A DNA stretch of 64,000 nucleotides, taken from NCBI RefSeq assembly GCF_963082655.1, contig NC_081552.1, positions 56,264,237 through 56,328,236 on the forward strand, read 5' to 3'. The notes under the pieces are model-generated. The model was not told the DNA's origin and did not search any database. It saw only the letters and a list, made by a program, of their open reading frames with translations. A program made the position numbers and the translations under genes. The stretch comes from Stomoxys calcitrans (taxonomy: Eukaryota; Arthropoda; Insecta; Diptera; Muscidae). Below, one piece after another: positions 45,004-57,511 of the stretch; position 1 is the stretch's first letter, and the number at the start of each line of letters is the position of its first letter.

Positions 45004-46417
45004 GCTCACTGAGTGGCCGCCCATTTCCCAACCCGGTCATGTTTCCCGACTATGGCAATATGGGGCTCAAATTAAAGGTATGTGGGAGTAGACCACGTAT
45101 CTGATATCACCATTAGAGCCAACTGTCCAGGGGACGTCCCACCACCATAATAACCCCCCATTGGACGTATTTGGTCAGCAAGACAATTTGGGTCTTAAAG
45201 AGAGTGGAACTAAATATTTATAGTTTTTAGGACCAATACCATATACCGGACATATTTGCTGACTTTTGCAATAGGGATTTTAAATGAGATTAGAAAACGA
45301 ATTTGATATCCAATTTTAAGGCCAATGGCAATATGTTGTTTATATTAATGAGAATAGAGCATATTTTCCGGTCTTAGTGTTTGGGGGACCACCCCAATCC
45401 CCAAAACACCCCTAAATCGGGCATATTTACTCACCATGTCAATGTGGAGCTTAAATGAAAGGTATTTGGAGATAGAGCAAGAATTGATACCTGTTTTCGG
45501 GACCAGTTTTTTGGGGGTCTACCCCTTTCCCAAAATACCCCACAAACAGCAACTTTTTAGTGACCATCGCAATACGGGGCTCAAATAAAGGTATTTGGGA
45601 GTAGAATACGAATTTGGTTTCCAAATGTAGGACTTTGTATTTTGGGCATCACCCCTTCCCCAAAGGGTTAAAATATTTCGAACATGCCAATATGTGGCTC
45701 AAATGAAAGGTATTTGAGATTAGAAAACGAATTTGATAACCTATTTTGGGGCCATGTGTTTGGGGGACGCTTCATCTGTAAACTCCCCCTCAAAACCAAT
45801 GGCAATATGGGGTTTAAATAAATGGTATTTGAAAGAAGAGCACGATGCTGATATTTTTTCAGGGCCAAGTATCTTAGGTATCACCTTTCCCCCGAAAACA
45901 CCACTAAATCAGACATCATGAGAATATCGGGCTGAAATAAAGTGTTGGGTTGCCCAAAAAGTAATTGCGGATTTTTTAAAAGAAAGTAAATGCATTTTTA
46001 ATAAAACTTAGAATAAACTTTAATCAAATATACTATTTTTACACTTTTTTTCTAAAGCAAGCTAAAAGTAACAGATGATAACTGACAGAAGAAATAATGC
46101 AATTACAGAGTCACAAGCTGTGAAAAAATTTGTCAACGCCGACTATATGAAAAATCCCCAATTACTTTTTGGGCAACCCAATATTTTAAGAATGGAGTAC
46201 ATCTTACAACCAAACTTAAATTCGTAGACCAATAAAGATCATATGGGATTCGGATAAAGGTACTTATATTGTTAAACTGTTTGCCAAGCGATATACTATT
46301 TTCGTAGCATGGTATTTCACTAAAAGCTCTTTAATTGTCGACAAAAAATATTCCAAGGAAACTTTAGTTCCATATAAAGTAAAAGAAGGCGCAGCGGAGA
46401 GGGCCCGGGTCAGCTAG
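45004..46417 (+). mobile_element. Helitron, 3' part, plus orientation, carrying a MITE
   Basis: Starts mid-unit (CTGAGTGGCCGCCCATTTCC), runs through body units to the pre-terminal GTTAAACTGTTTGCCAAGCG and ends AGGCGCAGCGGAGAGGGCCC, GGGTCAGCTAG at 46417 with T following. The 237-bp MITE at 45945-46181 splits AAAGTG|TTTTAAGAATGG. Confidence 0.8.
45945..46181. mobile_element. Mariner-type MITE, intact 237-bp copy
   Basis: TIRs TTGGGTTGCCCAAAAAGTAA and TTACTTTTTGGGCAACCCAA; inner pairs (TGCGGATTTTT against the AAAAATCCCCAA region) extend them. Right flank TA; left flank TG, a mutated TA, judged against the uninterrupted Helitron AAAGTATTTTAAG. It serves as the empty-site reference for the HINE-A insertion at 3365-4885: here the target reads ATACTATTTTTACACTTTT. 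Confidence 0.9.
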
Positions 46418-47265
46418 TGATTTCATAAAATCGGAATTTAGTTACATATAGATCGATCTTCTGACTTAAAGCCTAGAGGCAATAAGTTGATAATTTTTCA
46501 TCCGATATCGATGAAATTTGGCACAGTGAGTTCTTGTACACCCTTACCCATTTCTGTGAAGTGTGGACCAGATCGGTCTATATTTGGATATAGCTGCTCT
46601 ATAGACCGACCGTCCGATCTCCCGATATAGGGTATTGAGCCTATAAAAGGATCACTTTTCATCCTTTTTCAATATTTGGATATAGCTGCCATATAGACGG
46701 ATCTCTCGATGAGGAGTATTGCGCTTACAAAAGGAGCATTTTTCATCCGATTTTCATGATCAGATTTAGATAAAGCTCCCATATATATCTTTCATCCGAT
46801 ATGGAGTTTTAAGGCCTTAGAAGTCACAATTTTTCTTCTGATGTTTTCGAAATTTTTCGTTAGATGTTTAAAAAAGTTCTCAAAAAGTTGGCAAAATTTC
46901 ATAAATATCAATTCAGATTTAGATATATATCTTTCAGCCGATATGGCCTTTTAAGACTGTAGAAGCCACAATTTTTGCCCGATCTTTGCAAAATTTAGCA
47001 TGAGGAGTTTTATATGTGTGCAAAATTTCATGAAAATCATTTCAGATTTAGATATAGCTCCCATACATACCTTCCGTAGTAGCCACAATTTAGATCATAT
47101 CGTAAGAAAATCTTACGAGATTCTATTCAATATTTCAATGGGGATGCAAAATTAAAGTATGACTAGATTCCAGCATAGGTTTCATGTGCTGGAAGTAGTA
47201 TGTTGGCTCGGTGGTGAAGGGTATTACATAGTCGGCTCCGCCAGACTTTTGCCTTTCCTTACTGG
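46418..47265 (+). mobile_element. HINE-F, 3' part
   Basis: Body units with GATATAGCTGCTCTATAGAC, CAGATTTAGATATATATCTT and GAAGCCACAATTTTT, then GGCTCGGTGGTGAAGGGTAT, the stem-like AGTCGGCTCCGCCAGACTTT and terminal CCTTTCCTTACTGG. The 5' portion with a microsatellite core is missing; the Helitron 3' end borders it at the left. Confidence 0.6.
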
Positions 47266-49576
47266 TTTTATTCAAATTTTAGCAATTTTTTTAAGCTGTT
47301 GGGACTTAAATGTGTTACAGGCTTCTACATTTCTTCATTTCTTTAGCAAAAGAAGCAGTAGAAAATTTAATTTTTCCCCCAAAGCTATTTTACCATCCAT
47401 ACGTTTTCCATTAATTTCATACTAAAGTGAAACCATTTGTCCTTTCTCCTAGCAATGACGACAGTATGCCACAAACCAGTTATTTAATTGTAAAAAAACT
47501 CAGCTATGTCTCACAAAGAGCTGCCACATGCATTTAAAAAGAAAATATTTTTACATTTCGCTTCTTTTTTTCAATTGCTTTAATCAGCATAATCTGATGC
47601 TGCGGTGTGGCATAACCACCACTTAAGTAGTTGGGGCAACGTTTTAATTGTCCTTTCAATGAATGAATGTAATGTTCTGTCTGTCCTTCCTCCGCTGCCA
47701 TACTGACTTGTGTGGCTGGCATTTTCTGTTACTTTTTTTCTGGTAACTTTAATTGTGGTTTGTGTTAAAAATTTTAATCACCTTATAATCTTGGCCCAGT
47801 TCGTGGAAGGCATGTGGTGAATGTATTTAAGTTAAAGCTGTTTTATGTAGCTGCCACAAACTCGTTTTAAGGAGTGAGAAAGGAAGGGAGCAGGCACAAA
47901 ACTTGTTTTCCATGTGAACGCTACTTTGGTCTAGGCTTCTTTGGTTTGTGTTTGAGATAAAAACCCATGTCATCACCATAAGACATAAACGTTCATTATA
48001 TCCTTAAAGAAAAACAAAAAGCCAAAATACAAACACACAAACCGGGAGTGACACATGCATACATATACACCAATAAAGAGAAGGAAGATAAAGAGAGCTC
48101 TCTTAGAGAGCCTGAGCATAGTAAAATCACAGATGTTTAGATGACAGGGGAGGCGGAAGGGATTTTTTCGAGATTCCTAAAGCTTAGACACTCACTGCCA
48201 CAAATAGCACAGATATTCATTCATGTGCTGCTTTTAGCAAAGGACATATATTTCAGTTGGAATGCTTAGAAAAAGGCCTCTCTGGGGCTGGAGAAGAGAT
48301 GGAAAAGAAACGCATATCATCCGGTTGTAGACATTTCCGTTTCCATGTGTTCCAACAGTTGAAGTGAGTTTCGTTGTCGGTTGTCATTGCCATTGTTTTT
48401 GCCATGGCTTTCTGTTCAAGCGTTCAGCTTCATTTCAAAACTTTCATGTCCTTTGAATTTCTAGTGTTTTTTTTGTTTTTTGTTTTTATTTCTTTTCGTT
48501 TTTATTTTATCCATTTCATTTCTTTCATTGCAATTTATATTTAGTGCTTCCAATGTTTGTTGTTGTTTTTGACTCTTATATCCTTGGGAAATGTTGTAGA
48601 GTGCGAACATTGAAGTTGTTGCTAATGGTAGGAGTTGAATGTTTTTGTGGGAGATCAGGAAAATGGCAGGGGGGTTGCATTTGGTTTACATTGTAAGAAA
48701 TAAATGGTAAATTTATTGCGGCAATTTTCCATGACATTAAGAAATTCGATATTGATAAAAGAGATGGCGAAACACACGATGTACATAAAGCTTAAAACTG
48801 ATTTTGTATTTTTACAAATTCCATAGCCATGACTAGAAAAAAGTCAATTTATTGTTTGTCAAAAGAAATTTCTATGGCTTTCGATTGAAATCAAAATTGC
48901 TATGGGTTTGGAAGAAATTGACACTTTTAATGGATATCAGGGTGTTGAAAGTCGTATAGATTTCTATCATATCATGGGCTGGTTGGGGAGCAGCAAGGAT
49001 CTCTTAAACCATTAAAATGAATTTTGAAATTTTCTGGGAAGTTTGATAGTTATTGTTTGAGAGGCTATTTGTTTACAGTTCAGGATGGGAAAATGCTTTA
49101 CGCATGTAAGGAGTACGACGAGTGCTTCTCTTGCCTTATACCATCCTATACCACTACAGAGGATTAATTCTATCTCGAAATCGCTTTCGGATTACTTTGA
49201 GCTAGACCCAATATCTGGTGATTATCCATATCATCCTGTTTGTGTCTGCGTTCAGACATATGTATTCATACTCTTCATTGCTGCGTCCAGGTCCATTTTC
49301 TTCCTGTGCGTTACGGCGCACAGTGGGGAATATGACCTCAAACATGTCGCTTAAATCAACGGACAGGCCAATCTTTATGAAATTTGGCATATATATGAAA
49401 GAGAAAATTGTTGAACATTTACGATATGAATATTTCTGAATTCTACTGTAGCAAAATTTGTAAAATTAGTTCAACGCCTAAAACAAAGGGTTGTAAAGAT
49501 TCAAGGTCATGTGTCATATAGTTTTTCCGAAAAAAAAATCTTACAAAAATTAAACGAAATCATGTTAAATTGAAAC
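47266..49576. other. Unassigned region, no gene or window repeat recognised
   Basis: A 2.3-kb A/T-rich interval with pyrimidine tracts (48470-48500), a small palindrome AGAGAGCTCTCTT at about 48091-48103, and GGACAGGCCAATCTTTATGA then AATTTGGCAT near 49360-49390, which resembles the 'target' phrases found near ends of dispersed elements. Minus-strand 47534-47722 and plus-strand 49085-49354 are open but have no domain signs. Confidence 0.4.
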
Positions 49577-50480
49577 AACTAAAAGCGTGCTAAGTTCTGC
49601 CGGGCCGAATCTTATATACCCTCCACCATAGATCGCATTTGTCGGGTTCTTTTCCCGATATCTCTTTTTAGGCAAACAAAGGATAAAAGAAAAGAATTGC
49701 CATAACATTGGAGCTGTATCAAGTTATGGTTCGATTCAAACCATAATTGAATTCAATATTGGAGACCATAGTTGAAGTCATTGTGTAAAATTTCAGCCTA
49801 TTCGCGTAGGAATTGCGCCCTTTAGGGGCTCAAGACGTAGAGGGATCGGTTTATATTGGAGCTGTTTCAAGCTATAGACCGATTCAGACCATATTTGACA
49901 CGTATATTAAAAGTCACGGGAGCAGCCGTTGTACAAAATTTCAACCACATCGGATTTTAATTACGTCATCTGGAGGCTCAAGAAGTCAAGTACCCAGATC
50001 GGATTATATGACAGCTATATCAGGTTATGGATCGAATTGAACTATATTTGGCACAGTTGTTAAAGGTTATAACAAAACAGGCCATGCGAAATTTCAGCCA
50101 AAACGAATGAGAATTTCGCCCTCTAGTGGCTCAGGAAGTCAAGATTAAAGATCGGTTTATATGACAGCTATATCAGGTTAGGAACCAATTTAAACCATAT
50201 TTAGCACAGCTGTTGGAAGTCATAACTCAACACATTGTGCAAATTTTCAGCCAAATCGGATAGGAATTGCGCCCTCTAGACGCGCAATAAGTTAAGACTA
50301 TAAATAGGTTTATATGACAGCTATATCAGGTTGTGAACTGATTTCAACCATACTCAAAACACTTGTTGGAAATCATACAAAAAAATATTGACTGATATAG
50401 ACCATTTACAATCCCAACCGACTCACACTAATAAAAACTATTTGTACAAAATTTCAAGCGGCCCGGAATATGGAAGAGAA
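49577..50480 (-). mobile_element. HINE-B, 5'-truncated
   Basis: AACTAAAAGCGTGCTAAGTT, the TGCCGGGCCGAA half-decayed hairpin and ATATACCCTCCACCATAGAT start it. Five body units follow (GACAGCTATATCAGGTT, GGCTCAAGACGTAGAG). Lost after ATTTCAAGCGGCCCGG, so the microsatellite core is missing. Confidence 0.75.
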
Positions 50481-50502
50481 TGCGAATGGTGCATAATATT
50501 TT

Positions 50503-51492
50503 ATTGTACCCTTTAACATAGGATGGGGGTGTACTTATTTCGTCATTATGTTTGTAACACGTTGATATATTGATCTGAGACCAAACAGAGTATATACATT
50601 TTTGATCGGCTTGACATTCTTTGTCGATTTAGCTATGTCTGTCGAAAGCACGCTGACTTTCAAAGGAGTAAAGCTAGCCTCTTGAAATTTTGCAAAAATA
50701 CTTCTTATTCGGGATTGTAAATGGGCCAAATCGGTTTGATATAGCTGCCATTTAAACCGATCTTCGGTTGTTACTTCTTGAGCCTCTAGAGAGCGAAATT
50801 CTAGTCCGATTTAACTTAAATTTTCCGCGTGGTGTTTTGGTATCACTTCCAACAACTGTGCTAAATATGATTCTAATCGGTTCATAATCTGGTATAGCTG
50901 TCTTATAACCCGATAATGGATCTTGACTTCTTGAGCCAATAGAGCGCGCAATTCTCATCCGATTTGGCTGAAATTTTGCATGACGTGTGTTGTTATGACT
51001 TCCAATATTTGTGATAAGTATTTCGCAATTCGGAACATAACCTGATATAGCTGCCATATAAACCGATCTGGGATCTTGACTTCTTGTGCCTCTAGAGGGC
51101 GCAATTCTCATCCGATTTGGCAGAAATTCTGTACAACGGCTTTTCTCATGACCTTCCACATACGTTTCTAATATGGTCTGAATCGATCATCGATCGAGCT
51201 TGATACAGCTCCCATATAAACCTGTCTCCAGATTTTGCTTCTTGAGCCCCTACAAGGCGCAATTCTTATCCGAAAGATCTGAAATATTATATAATGACTT
51301 CTACAAGGTTCGGCATTCATTTATGGTCCGAATTGGATTATAACTTGATATAGCTCCAATAGCATAACAGTTCTTATTCAATATTCCTTGTTTGCCTAAA
51401 AAGAGATACCGCGCATAGAACTCGACATATGCGATCCATGGTGGAGGGTATATAAGATTCGGCCCGGCCGAACTTAGCACGCCCTTATTGTT
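50503..51492 (+). mobile_element. HINE-B, near-complete, microsatellite lost
   Basis: TGTACCCTTTAACATAGGAT, GTATATACATTTTTGATCGG and GTCGATTTAGCTATGTCTGT: the core is present but the GTCY repeat has shrunk to one or two units. Five body units; 3' end GGTGGAGGGTATATAAG, TTCGGCCCGGCCGAA, AGCACGCCCTTATTGTT. Confidence 0.8.
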
Positions 51493-51987
51493 CTTATAGT
51501 GAAATTGACAGAATAGTATGAAAGGTGCCAGACTTGTGTTAGGATCGTGCTTACATCGTAGGCACCTTTTACCATTTACCAATGTATGGCCCTTGAAGCC
51601 TCCACTCCTAATATGCCTGATGAGCTATTTTAACCAAATGACGAAACGGTCTCATAGTGGCTTGTGTGTGCTGTGATCTCGGGCATTCCTTTTCCATTGG
51701 CAACATTTTCGATCAGTTCGTCTCGAAAGAAAAACAAAACGAAAAATTACTAATTATTCTTTGGAATAGTTTTTCAGATTAAAATATCGCTTTTCGCGAT
51801 ATTTTTCGCCGAATAGTTTTTTTAGATAATAGATTTTCAATATTTATGATAAAATTTTTCATAAAATTGTTATTTTATTATTTTTTTACGTAATGTTTTA
51901 AAAAAGTTATTGTGAAAAACAAGCAAACTATTTCTTTTAATGACGCTTTTCAAATAGTAGTTTTTAAACAGATAAAATATATATAAA
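51493..51987. other. Unassigned A/T-rich spacer
   Basis: No repeat match. Contains TTTTCGCGATATTTTTCGCC near 51789 and long A/T runs. A short minus-strand coding-like stretch near 51500-51580 (CLRCKHDPNTSLAPF) has no recognised family. Confidence 0.35.
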
Positions 51988-52900
51988 AACACGTAAAAGC
52001 GTGCTAAGTTCGGCCGGGCCGAATCTTTTATACCCTCCACCATGGATCGCATTTGTCGAGTTCTTTTCCCGGCATCTCTTCTTAGGCAAAAAAAGGATAC
52101 AAGAAAAGATTTGCTCTGCTATTAGAGCGATATCAATATATGGTCCGGTTGGGACCACAATTAAATTATATGTTGGAGAACTATGTAAAATGTCAGCCAA
52201 TTCGAATAAGAATTGCGCCCTTTGGGGGCTCAAGAAGTAAAATAGAGAGATCGATTTATATGGGAGCTGTATCGGAATATAGACCGATTCAGATATTAAA
52301 CACGTATGTTGATGGTCATGAGAGGATCCGTCCTACAAAATTTCAGGGAAATTGGATAATAATTGCGACCTCTAGAGACTCAAGAAGTCAAGATCCCAGA
52401 TCGGTTTATTTGGCAGCTATATCAGTAAGAAAGTAAGAATAAAATACGTCATGCAAAATGTCAGCCAAATCGGATAGGAATTGCGCCTTCTAGGGGCTCA
52501 AGAAGTCAAGTCCCAAGATCGGTTTATATGGCAGCTATATCAGGTTATGGACCGATTTGCACCATACTTGGTACAGTTGTTGGATATCATAATAAAACAC
52601 GTCGTGCAAAATTTCATTCCAATCGGATAAGAACCCTAGATCGGTTTTTATGGCAGTTGTATTAAAACATAGACCGGTGCAAAATTTCAAGCCGGTTGCT
52701 TTACTCCTTCGGAAGTTAGCGTTCTTTGGACAGACAGACGGACGGACAGACAAACGGACGGACATGGCTAGATTGACATAAAATGTCGCGACGATCAAGA
52801 ATATATATACTTTATGGGGTCTCAGACGAATATTTCGAGTAGTTACAAACAGAATGACGAAATTAGTATACCCCCCATCCTATGGTGGAAGGTATAAAAA
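51988..52900 (-). mobile_element. HINE-B, complete ends, partly deleted array
   Basis: ACACGTAAAAGCGTGCTAAG, hairpin TTCGGCCGGGCCGAA and ATACCCTCCACCATGG at the left; microsatellite 52732-52764 and core AAGAATATATATACTTTATG; right end CCCCCCATCCTATGGTGGAA then GGTATAAAAA. The body has about three and a half units, with a deletion near 52425 joining ATATCAG to TAAGAAAG. Confidence 0.85.
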
Positions 52901-52919
52901 TAGCCTCGAAATAGAGAAT

Positions 52920-53374
52920 CTATTTTAGAAACTCATTGCTACTTACAAAATCCTTAATTGTTTTCCATGACTTTATCTGTATGTCAATGGGCCGGATATC
53001 TACAATAGTCTCCAGTGCCCTAGTGGGCGTGGTCCTCATCGCTCCGTTTATGTCAAGACATCTTGTTCTCTGAACTTGTTGCATGGTCCTTATATTGCAC
53101 TTTTTCTCCATAGCAGTCATCAAACTATTGAGGTGTAAGTATGTATTGGTCTAATGACGCTTCTGTAGAGCCAGTGGACTATCCTCGAATTCAGGCCCCA
53201 TTTCGAGCCTACGACCCGTCTACATTGTGCCCAACATCTGTGAGCCTTCTCAGTACTCTCCTGAATGTGACACTTCCAATGAAGTTTCCCATCGAATATA
53301 ATTTCTAAGACTTTAACCTTGTCAGATATCGAAATAGTTTTATTGACGAAATGTGGTGTGTCAAATTGGCCCAC
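52920..53374 (-). pseudogene. LINE RT thumb and post-RT region
   Basis: 53120-53374 encodes VKVLEIIFDGKLHWKCHIQE, the WGLNSRIVHWLYRSVIRP motif and a truncated TYTSIV; 52920-53123 encodes CLDINGAMRTTPTRALETIV and DIRPIDIQIK. These motif pairs occur together in R1-, LOA- and I-type LINEs just after the RT. The two frames are joined by a shift near 53120. Confidence 0.75.
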
Positions 53375-53907
53375 CTTCGTCTTCCTCGTGAATAGGCATA
53401 TTTTAGTCTTTTCGGGGTCATATTGAGATCCCTGGGTCTAGCCCTGTCATATTTCATATGCCCTTCTGCATAGCTCGGACCTTCTGCATAGCTCGTTCGT
53501 ATCCTTTCCCTTAAGAAGTATTATGAAATCGTCTGCATAGCATGCCTTGACATAGGCATGCTGTTTGTTTTTAAGCAGTTCGCTGGATTCCTACACTTTA
53601 TCATGATAGCCACAATGCGGTCCATGGTTTTGGGTATTAACACCACCCTTATCTCGTGCCAGGCTTTCGGAGTATATTCAAATCCTGGCAAGATGAGGTT
53701 CCAGAGTGTCGGCCTCCTTTTGTAGTAACGCCATTCTATTCCCCCAGGTCTGGTTGACTTAAATGGTTTGAAGCTCCTCAAGGCTTCCTTGAACATAAAA
53801 TCCGTTATGATAGGCCTTCGATCAACCTCATTATTCCAAGATTCTGGTGTCGCCGTGAGTCCCGTCGCATTCTGTGGAAAATGCCTTTTCATCAAAAGCC
53901 TCAACAT
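53375..53907 (-). pseudogene. LINE RT domain, internally deleted
   Basis: The N-terminal part includes FMFKEALRSFKPFKSTRPGG and IRVVLIPKTMDRIV. The YADDF catalytic box is encoded about 53524-53538 in another frame. The roughly 100 residues normally between these motifs are missing, so the palm is deleted. Non-functional. Confidence 0.75.
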
Positions 53908-54044
53908 GTCCTCCGAACTCTACGAACGTTTCAGTTTGGGAATGGGTTTTTGAGAGAAACTTTTTCATCTTGGCGGCGTCATTAATTCTATCGACCTGGT
54001 CGCTCTGGTAATCTTTTTGTATTACTTGAGCCGTGTGTAATATA

Positions 54045-54644
54045 AAGGGTGATTTTTTTGAGGTTAGGATTTTCATGCATTAGTATTTGACAGATCACGT
54101 GGGATTTCAGACATGGTGTCAAAGAGAAAGATGCTCAGTATGCTTTGACATTTCATCATGAATAGACTTACTAACGAGCAACACTTGCAAATCATTTTCA
54201 GTGAATGGAAAAGTTGGCAGAAAATCCGCTTTTTTATCGACAAATTTTGTTCAGCGATGAGGCTCATTTCTAGTTGAATGGCTACGTAAATAAGCAAAAT
54301 TGCCGCATTTGGAGTGAAGAGCAACCAGAAGCCGTTCAAGAACTGCCCATGCATCCCAAAAAATGCACTGTTTGGTGTAGTTTGTACGATGGTGGAATCA
54401 TTTGACTGTATTTTTTCAAAGATGCTGTTGGACGCAACGTTACGGTGAATGAACACATTTCGAACCGAACACTGATTTTGGTAATAAAATTCAATGATTT
54501 GCAAGCGTTGCTCGTTAGTAAGTCTATTCATGATGAAATGTCAAAGCATACTGAGCATCTTTCTCTTTGACACCATGTCTGAAATCCCACGTGATCTGTC
54601 AAATACTAATGCATGAAAATCCTAACCTCAAAAAAATCACCCTT
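54045..54644. mobile_element. Fold-back mariner derivative, copy 3
   Basis: TIRs AAGGGTGATTTTTTTGAGG on both sides with TA at 54043-54044 and 54645-54646. Layout equals copy 1 in reverse: short 5' arm at the left, catalytic fragment on the plus strand (around AGCGATGAGGCTCATTTC), long arm at the right. Contains its own stop (CATTTCTAG, replacing the Trp codon) so the central fragment is dead. Confidence 0.85.
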
Positions 54645-54742
54645 TACATCCCAATAAAATTCCGATTTTTTACGACGTGCTCTGTTAAAAAGTCTGCGGA
54701 CCTATTTCCCAAGGTTGCGAGTCTCCCGGTCATTCAGGGATT

Positions 54743-55150
54743 TTATTGGGCGGATTTCCTTTCCCGAAGAGGACAACTATCTTCGAAAGACTCCACCAGT
54801 GCAGTCGTAATCCTGTTGACATTTTCGTCAATGTCTTCTATGCTTGGACAATCTAAATTAACTTGCCGAAGTCTTCTTCTAGGTAGACTTTCGAATTTTG
54901 TCCACTTGGTTTTCAACCTATTCCAAAAGCTTATCGGATTCGCCGCTGGCCGTGCTGTTCTAAAACTAATAATATAGCGATGATCAGAGAAAGAGTGCTC
55001 CATGGAGACCCTCCAATCCAGAACCCTATCGATTAGATTTTCCGAACATATTGTCACATCTAAAACCTCCTCTCTAATCCTATTAACAAAGATAGTGGTG
55101 TTACCAATATTAAGTGTTATTAGGTCGCTAGTATTCAAGAATTCTGCCAC
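54743..55150 (-). pseudogene. LINE endonuclease C-terminal part
   Basis: 135 aa with LITLNIGNTTIFVNRIREEV, LDVTICSENLIDRVLDWRVS and EHSFSDHRYI, where SDH is the terminal catalytic motif of AP-type LINE endonucleases. The N-terminal half with the E and D.N residues is absent at the right border. The reading frame continues as a linker toward the D3 insertion. Confidence 0.8.
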
Positions 55151-55163
55151 GACATGGCTCCGC

Positions 55164-57511
55164 TTATTAATGTTTGATTGTATGTTTGTGTGTTCCTTAT
55201 AGACTTAGAAACGGCTGAACCGATTTTCTTGAAATTTTCACAGATGGTGCATAATGATCACGTGGTGAAAATAGGGTACTGCATTTTTTGATGTCTGAAG
55301 GGGGGGGGGGGGGGCGGACCCTCCCCCTTACCCTAATTTTCAGAAACGCCAGATCTCGGAGATGGGTGGTGCGATTTAAGCGAAATTTTGTGTGCTCTCA
55401 TATAGTACCCTAAAAATAAAAATCCAAATTTCGGATGGGGTACCTAGGGGGGCTGCCCCACCCTAAAACCTAACAAACATATATTTAGACCAATCACGAC
55501 AATATGGGACTCAAATGAAAGGTATTTAGGATAAAAAACGTATCTGATATCCAATTGTCGAACCAAGTGCTAGGGGGACCACCTCAAGCCCCAAAACACT
55601 CCAAAATCGGACATATTTACTGACCATGGCAATATGGGACTCAAATGAAAGGTATTTGCGAGTAGAATACGAATCTGATATCCAAATGTGGGTCCACATT
55701 TCTGGGGGTTGGACCCCTTCCCAAAATCACCCCCCAAACAGGATTTATTTACTGACCATGGGAATATGGGGCTTAAATAAAAGATATTTGAGTGTAGAAT
55801 TAGAATCTGATATCCAAATATGAGACCAAGTGTTTGGTGGGCCGCCTCTCATCAAATGCATCCCATGGGGCTCAAATGAAAGGTCTTTGGGAGTAAAGCA
55901 CAAATCTGATATCAATATTCGGGAAAAGTGTCAATGGGGCCACCCCACCACCACAACACCACCCAAATAGGAAGTATTTACTGACTATTGCAATATGAGG
56001 CTCAAATAAGAGGGATTTTAAAGTGGAACACGAATCCTATATATATATTCAAGGCCAACTCACTGAGTGGCCGCCCATCCCCCAAACCCCCCCCCCCCCC
56101 CCAAGCCGTTCATTTTTGCCGACTATGGAAATATGGGGCTTAAATAAAAGATATTTGAGTGTAGAATTAGAATCTGATATCCACATATGAGACCAAGTGT
56201 TTGGTGGGCCGCCTCTCATCAAATGCATCCCATGGGGCTCAAATGAAAGGTTTTTGGTAGTAGAGCACGAATCTGATATCAATATTCGGGAAAAGTGTCT
56301 ATGGGGCCATCCCACCCCCACAATGCCGCCCTAATAATAAGTATTTGCTGACTATTGCAATATGAGGCTCAAATAAGAGGGTTTTTAGAATAGAACACTA
56401 ATCCGATATATATTTTCAAGGTCAAGTCACTGAGTGGCCGCCCATCCCCCAAACACCCCCCAAGCCTGTCATGTTTGCCGACTATGGAAATATGGGGCTC
56501 AAATTAAAGGTATATGGGAGTAGACCACGTATCTGATATCAACATTAGGGACCAACTGTCTATGGGACGTCCCACCACCTTATCAACCGCTAAATAGGAC
56601 GTATTTGCTCACGAATTTGATATCCAATTTTGAGGCCAATGGCAATATGGGGTTCAAATAAATGTTATATAGATATATGAGAATAGAGCACGTTGCTGAT
56701 ATATTTTCAGGGCTTAGTGTTTGGGGGACCACCCCAATCCCCAAAACACCCTTAAATCGGCCATATTTACCGACGATGTCAATGTGGAGATGAAATGAAA
56801 GGTATTGGCAGGTAGAGCAAGAATTGATGCCTATTTTCGGGACCAGTTTTCTGGGGGTCTACCCCTTTCCCAAAATAACCCACAAGCAGCAATTTTTTAG
56901 TAACCATCGCAAAATGGGGCTCAAATAAAGGTATTTGGGAGTAGAATACGAATTTGATATCCGAATGTAGGACCATGTATTTAGGGAATCACCCCTTCCC
57001 CAAAACACCCCCAAAGGGTACAAAATTTTCGATCATGCCAATATGTGGTATTTAAGATTAGAAAACGAATTTGATAACCTATATTGGGCCATGTGTTTGG
57101 GGCACGCCTCATCGTGTAGACTCTCCTAAACCAATGGCAATATGGGGTTTAAATAAATTGTATTTGAGAGAAGAGCACGATGCTGACATTTTTTCAGGGT
57201 CAAGTGCCTGGGGGACCACCTCACCCCCAAAAACACCCCTAAATCAGATATCATGAGAGTAGCGGGCTGAAATAAAGTATTTTAAGAATGGAGTACACTT
57301 TACATCCAAACTTAAATTCGTAGACCAATAAAGATCAAATGGGATTCAGATAAAGGCACTTATATTGTTAAACTGTTAGTCAAGCGATATACTATTTTCG
57401 TAGCATGGTATTTCACTAAAAGCTCTTTAATTGTCGAAAAAAAATATTCCAAGGAAAGTGTTGTTCCATGTAAAGTAAAAGAAGGCGCAGCGGAGCTGGC
57501 CCGGGTCAAAT
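55164..57511 (+). mobile_element. Helitron, near-complete, with internal duplication
   Basis: TTGTATGTTTGTGTGTTCCT, the block GAAACGGCTGAACCGATTTT, a G15 run at 55300-55314, body units, and a 3' tail GGCGCAGCGGAGCTGGCCCG followed by GGTCAAATAA where CTRR has decayed. A tandem duplication of about 367 bp (55767-56133 repeated at 56134-56500) shares the private feature CTCTCATCAAATGCATCCCA. A C16 run lies at 56087-56102. Confidence 0.75.

Larger units (their letters stand above)
52901..55163 (-). mobile_element. Non-LTR retrotransposon relic (R1/LOA/I-like group), split by a mariner derivative
   Basis: Minus-strand coding in order: endonuclease C-terminus (54743-55150), a linker around 54640-54740 and 53910-54044, RT fingers (53521-53907), YADDF palm (about 53524-53538) and RT thumb with the post-RT region (52920-53374). 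Element D3 at 54045-54644 interrupts the linker with a TA duplication. No first ORF, 5' end or poly-A tail seen; the right border is a Helitron 5' region and the left a HINE-B. Clade is uncertain. Confidence 0.7.
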
